The notes below the pieces were generated by a model, which made no database searches, was not told the DNA's origin, and saw nothing but the letters and a program-made list of their open reading frames with translations. Shown here one piece after another: positions 57,775-64,000 of a stretch of DNA of 64,000 nucleotides (positions within the stretch are counted from its first letter, which is position 1; each line of letters opens with the position of its first letter). A program made the translations under genes and the position numbers. Source of the stretch: Xestospongia bergquistia (taxonomy: Eukaryota > Porifera > Demospongiae > Haplosclerida > Petrosiidae); the NCBI GenBank assembly GCA_963965975.1, contig OZ014424.1:3534001-3598000 (forward strand), written 5' to 3'.

Positions 57775-57876
57775 TTTACAACAGTTTACATTAATGGGAA
57801 ATCTGTTAGCTACAATTGGTTTACAAAAGGTTTACAAAAATCAAGTTTAGAAAGTTTGTTCACCCATTGTAAACTA
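57772..57876. mobile_element. MITE-3, 105 bp
   Basis: Ends TAGTTTACAA and TTGTAAACTA, with CATA next to both ends. GTTTACA is repeated several times inside and just outside. It marks the break of hAT-C. Confidence 0.55.
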
Positions 57877-58043
57877 CATAATTGTTTACACAGCACTATA
57901 GCATTGGTCAGCATCATGTTCTAGCAAGTTTATAGCATACCAAACATCATTAATTTTAAACTACTTTTTAACAGACCCTCATCATACCATTAAAAAATTA
58001 TCATCTTTTAAAAAAATTAGCAAAAAGAGGACATAATGAAAAT

Positions 58044-58425
58044 TTAAGAAACAGAATGCATGTCATTTACCAATGGAACAACCACCAACACACAATCATC
58101 ACCAATAACTGCTCCAAAATGTACAGTTGTAGTAACATGTGCTGTATGACATTTGATGTGTGACACAGGGATAAATATAGTATCTGGTGATGTCACTCGT
58201 GACCATACCTGGGTTGGTTGTCCAAACCAAACCTTACAGTTATGCCTTTCAAAAAGTGACACTGCAGCAAACCAGAAGGTTTTAGTGCTTACACAAGAAT
58301 CGGTTGTCACCTTAATATAAAACTTAAAATAATATTCAACTTCAGCTATTCTGAATTCTGAATCTTTAAGAGAGTATATTTGAACAATTGATGCAGTCTT
58401 GTGACGACTACCAGTTGAACCAAGT
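58044..58425 (-). pseudogene. CACTA-E transposase, C-terminal fragment
   Basis: Minus strand: GDLYLGSTGSRHKTASIVQI, EVEYYFKFYIKVTTDS, VWFGQPTQVWSRVTSPDTIF, then VIGDDCVLVVVPLVND and stop at 58044. This is the same C-terminal module as in CACTA-C (FFGKPVQVW) and CACTA-D (RIGKPVQIW). The upstream part is gone; Harbinger-B adjoins at about 58473. Confidence 0.7.
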
Positions 58426-58472
58426 ATAAATCACCCAAGTTGTATGGTTTTGCATTTCTCATAAAGGCTTAA

Positions 58473-59039
58473 GCCTGATTCACATATGACGCAAAGCCTG
58501 CGTCACGTCGCGAGCGTTTCACAGGGGGAACCCAGGTGTATGTTCTTTGGTTCACAATGCAGCGTTATTATGTTTGAACTCCGCCCTAATTTCTCCAATT
58601 GTTGCGCACGTAATAAAAATGGATTTTGATAGTTGTACTGAAGACAAATTGTTGGAGCAGATCGTTCTGTTGGCGCTAAAGAGAAGAAGGAGAAATACCA
58701 GAAGAAGAAAAAGGAAGTACTGGGTTCGACCTATATTTCAGAGACGTCAGCAACAAGGAGAGTATCATAATCTTTAACAAGAGCTGAGATTGGCGGATCC
58801 AGACTTTCATTTTAATTACCTACGAATGTCAAAAGAGAGATTTGACTTTCTACTAGAAAAGGTACCTGTTATTATAGCTAGGACTAAAATACTGAAATGT
58901 GAATTTTGTGCACATATTATAGGTCAGCCCTGTACTCACTCGACGTTCCTACAATAGTGTTATAAGAGCCAGCGTAACACCTGCTGAAAAACTAGCATTG
59001 ACTATACCTACTTAGCAACAGGTATTTCTCAAGTAAGTT
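58473..59039 (+). mobile_element. Harbinger-B, truncated
   Basis: Starts GCCTGATTCACATATGACGC next to a TAA. It ends where the LTR of Gypsy-C begins, so the rest is either beyond Gypsy-C (outside the window) or deleted. Confidence 0.6.
58619..59039 (+). pseudogene. Harbinger-B transposase, N-terminal fragment
   Basis: ATG at 58619: MDFDSCTEDKLLEQIVLLAL, an arginine-rich stretch, then YWVRPIFQRRQQQGEYHNL, equivalent to WVRDLVSHSTRQEHRAYHQL of Harbinger-A. A TAA at 58775-58777 interrupts, followed in frame by ELRLADPDFHFNYLRMS up to GTACCT. Next exon (58922 onward): PVLTRRSYNSVIRASVTPAE. The catalytic core is not present in the window. Confidence 0.75.
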
Positions 59040-59232
59040 TTGTAGAGGTGTACTGTTTGTAGTATCCTCAATTGAATTAATAACTTTATTACATGTAGAC
59101 TATTCTAATAACTATGAATATTAATGATTTGTCTTTTCATATTTAAGTTGTGTAAAATTTGGTTTTGAGTTAGTTATCAAGTCGATTGAAATCCAAAAAT
59201 AGTTCCCCTTGAGTTTACTAAGATACTTTACA
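59040..59232 (+). repeat. Predicted Gypsy-C 5' LTR
   Basis: TGTAGAGG...CTTTACA, 193 bp, directly followed by TGGTGTCAGGAGTGGG, a gypsy-like primer-binding site. The start is inferred from the loss of Harbinger-B coding sense; the second LTR lies outside the window. Confidence 0.5.
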
Positions 59233-59253
59233 TGGTGTCAGGAGTGGGATACA

Positions 59254-59566
59254 ATGGCAAGCTACCAAATCTCAGCTCCAGAACCCTTTGTTTTCGCAAA
59301 CACAGAAGAGTGGCCCAGATGGGTTCGTCGATTTGAGAGATTCCGAGAGTCGTCAGAACTTTCACAGAAATCGGAAGAGAATCAAATTAGCACCTTCATT
59401 TACACTATGGGAGATGCAGCAGAGGATATCTTCGAATCGTTAGAATGGGAAGATCAAGAGCAAAAGACGTATGAAAATGTTAAGCAGAAGTTTGAGAACT
59501 ATTTTTCCAAGAAGAAAAATGTTATTTACAAGCAAGCAAAGTTCAACGAAAGAAAACAGAAAGAAG
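59254..59566 (+). CDS. Gypsy-C gag, first part
   Basis: ATG at 59254 (MASYQISAPEPFVF), capsid-like (WPRWVRRFERFRESS, FIYTMGDAAEDIFESLEW). The frame is cut at 59566 by CACTA-D and resumes at 62873 in the same phase once the element and one AAG are removed. Confidence 0.88.
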
Positions 59567-59946
59567 CACTAGACAAAAAGCCAACTATCCTGAAAATTTG
59601 GCTTATTGGAAATGAACAGGATAGTTAAGCTTGAGATATCCTGGAGATTTACTGTACCTATCCTTGATGCAGTATATGTCATATTTTGGTCATCTAATGA
59701 TATCAGAAATAATTTGTTACCTATAATGTGTCAAATATGTCACCTATTAGTAGCTGTAGGATATATAATGATAATGGATAAACAGGTCATATTTGGTTAA
59801 TATATAGATCATGAGGTATGAATATTACTGAATTTAATTTAGTACAGTAATTAATGCTAAGTTGTGTCTATAGTAATAATACATGAAAATTTTGTCTGAG
59901 CACAAGTGTGAAAAATACATTATTATTTAAGAGAACAAAGATTTCT

Positions 59947-61706
59947 TCACTCTATAAGAGGTATAAGTTGTAGCAACCATTCGTCATGGATACAGATCTT
60001 TGAATATAAACAACACTGCTTTATTAAGTGAATAGGAACAAAACAATAATAACTTGGATGTTCAAATTTGTCAGCACACCAGATCTGCACAGGCTTACCT
60101 ATCCTACCAAATTGTTGATGGGGGAGATACCACGAACAAACAGCTATTGGTAAGTTTGAAACCTCATCTCCAACACTAAAAGAAACAGAACCAAAGTGAT
60201 GTATCTTTACAGGACGAAAGCTACTGTTGCATTCTAATTGGTTATACAAAGGAGTAGGAAATGGTCCAAAGATCGTTTCATCCCAATGTGCAAGAGCAAC
60301 AAAAAGTGTTGAGGTCTTAGCTGAAGCAAGAAATTGTTTTCCATGAAGGTTAATTGATAAGTACTTTTTGTAAATTGAGTTGGGAGAGGAAATCATAGAC
60401 TGTGGGTGAAGCTTAGCGTAAATAGTTGAGAGGTAACTTACATGTTTGTCTGTTAAGACATCAAGGGTATAAGTATTTGGGAATGAATACTTGCCTTCAT
60501 CATTAAGGTCTGATTGAAATGTTTGATGACATGATCCAACTTCCCTAGCATTGAGCTTGGTAAAATAATAAGCAGTTCAGAATTAAATGATTCAGGTGGG
60601 GACAATGAGGATATGTAATTGTCACAAAAAAATCTCTTCATTAATTGACATTCAATGTTTTTGTTGTTGTGTGGCTGATTGCCAAGGATACCATTATATC
60701 GTTCATAAGAGAATAACCAAAATCCATGTATAGGGCCATAGCTTTTCACTACCTCAACTAGATGACAGTGCATGTGCATATTGGGTGTAATAGATTGTGA
60801 TCCATATAAAGTTTCCACTTTCTGGCAAAATTTTAACAAAAGAGTGTCTGATAATATGATGTCTGACTGGTCAAGAGTTGGCTTGCGAAGAATTCTACAT
60901 GCTAGAACAAAATGGCGCCAGCATTCTAAGTGTAATTCAGGAAAGATGTTAACCAGAGCAGGAATAGAATATATGTTTACCCAGTTCTTGAACTGATCAG
61001 CAGTAAAATCAGAAAAACCACTCGAAATCTTATATGGAATTCTGCCAATATCAGAAGGAATGTTTACTGAATTGACATAGCTTTGAATTCTGTCAAAGTG
61101 ATGTCTATTTAATAAACCATGGTCTTGCCATATCTCTAGCATCTTCCTTTATAGTATCACCAGTAGCTATGTGTTCAAAGGGAGCCAAAAATTGTTCTTC
61201 TATAGTATATAAGAAACATTTAATAGCCACAAGCTAGTTTGTGATTACCTGATTCCATTGTATCTTCTCTCAACAAACAAGAATCTGTGTGTTCAGACAT
61301 TTGTGGAAGCTCTGGTGCCTCTGTAGTCCAATGATGAAGAAATTAGTCATGAGTAAATACTATACTGTCACAGAGAATAATTGACTTTCATCATGCAGTA
61401 CAATCATAAACTTAGAAAGGGGAAGGATTTTAAAGATAATTTTAGTGCAGTATTAGCAATCATCCCCTTATTTATTTTATCTATGGTAAAACAAATTTTC
61501 TTGCAAAAGATAATATTAGAATTCACCTTTCATAATGGAATCAATTCCTTGTGTTTCCTTATGATTCTCTACACTCACAATCCAACTATCATCACAAAAG
61601 TAAAGTCTTCTGTGCTTTCTGTACGTTTTGATAGTAACATCCTTCTTACAATGAGGGCAGTACATAGTACATGAAGGAGAAGAAAACTTTGTCTGGACAG
61701 AACTCA
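59947..61706 (-). pseudogene. CACTA-D transposase, internally deleted
   Basis: ATG at 61706: MSSVQTKFSS, zinc-finger start YCPHCKKDVTIKTYRKHRRL; an exon reading APELPQMSEHTDSCLL (about 61321-61240); a short exon to about 61143. It then joins directly to MLEIWQDHGLLNRHHF, PSDIGRIPYKISSGFSDFTA, ECWRHFVLACRIL, NMHMHCHLVEVVKSYGPIHGFWLFSYERYNGILG and, at 60396-59947, RIGKPVQIW. Compared with CACTA-C the central part, from the CHSxY motif to the MHNL-like motif, is missing, so the break near 61142 is an internal deletion. Confidence 0.8.
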
Positions 61707-61836
61707 TTTTCACGCATTGAAAGTAACGCCTACTTCCTCCACCCACAAACGTTGAGCACATGCTTTGATGATTCGATCGTAAGTGTGAACTGTGAAGACA
61801 GCTGAAGTTTTAATGAGTCTCCGTTCTGATATTAAC
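61707..61836. promoter_or_regulatory. Candidate bidirectional promoter of CACTA-D
   Basis: About 130 bp (or 106 bp, if the ATG at 61813 is used) between the divergent start codons at 61706 and 61837. The same layout is seen in CACTA-A. Confidence 0.35.
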
Positions 61837-62525
61837 ATGTCTTCTTTTTTGAACCTGAAATGGAACGGTAAAACGTACACTTTACAAACTAGTTGTAGCT
61901 CCAGCTCTGAGGAAGACTTAGAAAATGTACGGACAAATGCCAGAAGAAAGAGACGGCGTATCCAAAGTCTGGAGAAAATACCACCTATCAATCGCAATAG
62001 AAGAAATAAGCAACCTAGCAGTAGTTATAAATCAAAAGGACTTAAAAAATCAACAGCGCCAGTTCTAAAGTCTTACCTATCATCTACTACACCAACGTTA
62101 ACACCTTTACCTTCACAAGTTTCCACTGACGGTATATTTATATATATTGTTTGCAATTGTTGTTTGTGATATATATCCTTTAAGTATTATGAATCCACTA
62201 AAACTCTTTGTGTTATTTTATACATAGAAACTGGAGGAGAGAAGAGCTATATTGCAAAAAGTCAAGTTCAGTGATGAATCACATTGTGACCGTTGGCTTG
62301 AGGCACTTAAAATTGACACTATGTCCAGTGAAGAAAGTGACAAAAAAAATGATGAGGATATCTTGGTGGTGAGACCTCTTTCTTAGAGATCTACAGAGTA
62401 TGAGAAGTTACTGAAAATAATAGATAAGAACCAAGAGGAATGTCGATCATCACAAGCAAAGAGGCAACTTCTGAAGAGAGTCAGAGGGCTTTTCTTATCT
62501 TGAAATCGACCAGATGATATTCCCA
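61813..62525 (+). pseudogene. CACTA-D second gene
   Basis: ATG at 61813 or 61837 (SSFLNLKWNGKTYTLQ), acidic/serine stretch (SSSSEEDLENV), basic stretch (ARRKRRRIQSLEK), an intron of about 100 bp ending at 62226, then ERRAILQKVKFSDESHCD and a TAG at 62384-62386 where a tryptophan would be expected before RSTEYEKLLKIID. It ends with RRLLKRVRGLF-like basic sequence. Function unknown; it is in the same place as the plus-strand gene of CACTA-A. Confidence 0.5.
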
Positions 62526-62872
62526 GATGGGCTTAAACTTGCTTATAAACACATTTATTATAGAAATGTATATTTTATCATATATAACAGTGATGGTTTC
62601 ATGCAATATTGTTTCAATGATTTAAGGAAATATGACAAAAATATGACATATAATTAACTTTACTGTCAAATTTAACATAGCTAGATTAGCCAAGGATATG
62701 TCACCTTTCATTGCCATGATAGGTGCTAGCTATTGTGCCCTACCCTGCATCAGTAAATCTACAGTTTAGTTGGAACAATCCTTGATACCCAACATGTAAG
62801 AACATTTGACCTATACTTAATCAATAATACAGGGATAATGATACAGTATTGTTGTGTTTTATTCTAGTGAAG

Positions 62873-63324
62873 GGGAAACAGTTGACACTTTCATCACTGC
62901 ACTACACAAGTTAGCTACCAAGTGTGACTATGGAGCTCTGAACGATGACTTAATTAGAGACAGAATTGTTGTGGGAATCCGAGATCGAGGACTCTCCGAG
63001 AAAATGCAACTTGATGAGAAGTTGACACTAAGCAAAGCAACAAAAATGGCTAGAGAAAGCGAAGCAGTAAGACTTCAGCAATCGGAAATCAGAGATGGCA
63101 AACATGAAGAATTAGATGCCATAAGGATGAAAGGTGGCTCAAAGCAGGATCAAAGGCAATTGTATACACCGAGGTCAGCTCATCAAAGCAGCCAAGAAGC
63201 CTCCAAAAGAGACCACAGACCCTCCTATAATAACAAGCAAGGCCACCAGAAACCTAACGTTTGTAGAAGGTGTGGAAAAGTACATCCTCCTGGGAGAGAG
63301 ACCTGCCTTAGCCAGACTAGCTAA
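62873..63324 (+). pseudogene. Gypsy-C gag, second part
   Basis: Resumes with GETVDTFITALHKLATKCDYG and DRIVVGIRDRGLSEKM, a glutamine/serine-rich linker, then the first knuckle (CRRCGKVHPPGRETC). A one-base change near 63300 shifts the frame just before the second knuckle. Confidence 0.85.
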
Positions 63325-64000
63325 ATGTCTTAGATGTGGGAAAACAGGTCACTTTAGAAAAGTGTGTAGAAGCGCTATACCTGTACATGGGCTGGAATTA
63401 GAAACCACTGAATCAGAAAAGGAGTGGCAATTTCTTGGAACTATAACAGGAGTAGAAACAAAACCATGGCTGACGGAATTACTAGTTAATCAGCGAAAAA
63501 TTAAATTGAAAATTGATACTGGAGCAGATGTAACTGGTATACCAGCTGAGCTGTATGATCAACAGAAAGACGGACCACTAGTAGACACCGATACCTCGCT
63601 AGTGGGACCAGGAAGAGCCAAGCTAAATAGTCTGGGGTATTTTAGAGCCAGCATTGAAAAGGGTACTTTACAAGTAATTGAAAAAGTGTATGTAATTAAA
63701 GGTCTACAGACACCCCTTGCTGGGCGACCCATAATTCAGAAACTAAACCTATTACAAGAAATCGCCTCTGTTGATAAATCACAAGAGTATTTAGAACAAC
63801 GATTTCCACAAGTGTTCAATGGACTGGGACGCATACGAGGAAGCTACCAGATCCAATTAGAAGATGATGCTAAACCGTTTGCAATAAGTACACCAAGAAG
63901 AGTCCCGATTCCACTACTACCAAAAGTAAAAGAAGAATTTAAAAAAATGGTTGAAGAGGGCGTAATCTCTAAAATAGACGAACCAACAGACTGGTGTTCA
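63310..64000 (+). CDS. Gypsy-C knuckle, protease and start of RT
   Basis: Open frame running off the window. CLRCGKTGHFRKVC zinc knuckle, protease with LKIDTGADVTGIP (the D-T-G motif intact), then the linker to RT (FAISTPRRVPIPLLPKVKEE and KMVEEGVISKIDEPTDWCS), typical of gypsy RT entry. No defect is visible in this stretch. Confidence 0.85.

Larger units (their letters stand above)
59567..62869. mobile_element. CACTA-D, 3303 bp, with exact ends
   Basis: Starts CACTAGACAAAA and ends TTCTAGTG. AAG flanks both sides (59564-59566, 62870-62872), the 3-bp duplication expected for CACTA. Subterminal regions carry repeated GGATA and ATGTCACCT motifs in both orientations. It holds a minus-strand transposase remnant and a divergent plus-strand gene. 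Confidence 0.93.
59040..64000 (+). mobile_element. Gypsy-C LTR retrotransposon, 5' part
   Basis: Gag and protease-RT of gypsy type, split by CACTA-D. It runs off the right edge; the 3' LTR is not seen. Confidence 0.75.

Noticed and set aside
1-64000. tRNA, rRNA or other structured RNA genes
   Set aside because: I looked for cloverleaf-like and rRNA-like stretches and found none that I could support by eye.

Overview
This is eukaryotic, almost certainly metazoan, DNA: AT-rich, with short introns, a partial ankyrin-repeat gene, and otherwise mostly transposable elements of animal type (copia, gypsy, PIF/Harbinger, CACTA/EnSpm, piggyBac, hAT, a non-LTR retroelement with a zinc-knuckle/RLE-like C-terminus, and MITEs). 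The flavour resembles sponge (Amphimedon-like) or cnidarian genomes; that is an impression from memory, not a search. One 200-base N gap (5180-5379) marks it as a scaffold assembly.

Left edge (1-4632): the 3' part of an ankyrin-repeat gene; a 507-bp MITE with a CAAGG target duplication; then, on the minus strand, a gene-like array of about nine 106-132 bp tandem units. Most units can be read as one small symmetric phase-1 exon (57-69 nt), fed by three larger upstream exons in the same phase.

Middle (4633-44374): one copia retrotransposon (Copia-A). Its 227-bp LTRs and perfect 5-bp target duplication AGTTG now lie 39.7 kb apart. It sits inside the coding sequence of an older DDE-transposase-like gene. 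Its body contains (i) a 29-kb block (about 7910-36830), (ii) a non-LTR element with a 13-bp target duplication (37531-40632) and (iii) a hAT element inside the 3' LTR (41107-44262). The 29-kb block holds a second copia integrase fragment (Copia-B) split by a complete Harbinger element, a CACTA element split by a gypsy element, and a truncated piggyBac. Part of the block is tandemly triplicated with a 6991-bp period. Each junction carries a 149-bp filler copied from inside the unit, with 4-bp microhomologies (AGGT and TACG).

Right (44380-64000): the 3' fragment of the interrupted DDE gene, a degenerate minisatellite and a MITE. Next is a CACTA transposase gene (minus strand) split by a gypsy element with TSD ACTTG and by a hAT with TSD ATCCGAAG. 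Then come a truncated hAT with a long foldback, a 105-bp MITE, a CACTA C-terminal fragment, a truncated Harbinger, and a gypsy element running off the right edge. The gag of that last gypsy is split by a 3303-bp CACTA element with exact CACTA...TAGTG ends and TSD AAG.

Almost every transposon gene is broken by stops or frameshifts. No clearly intact host gene lies wholly inside the window. The best candidates for something undescribed are the minus-strand micro-exon array and the filler-joined tandem triplication.
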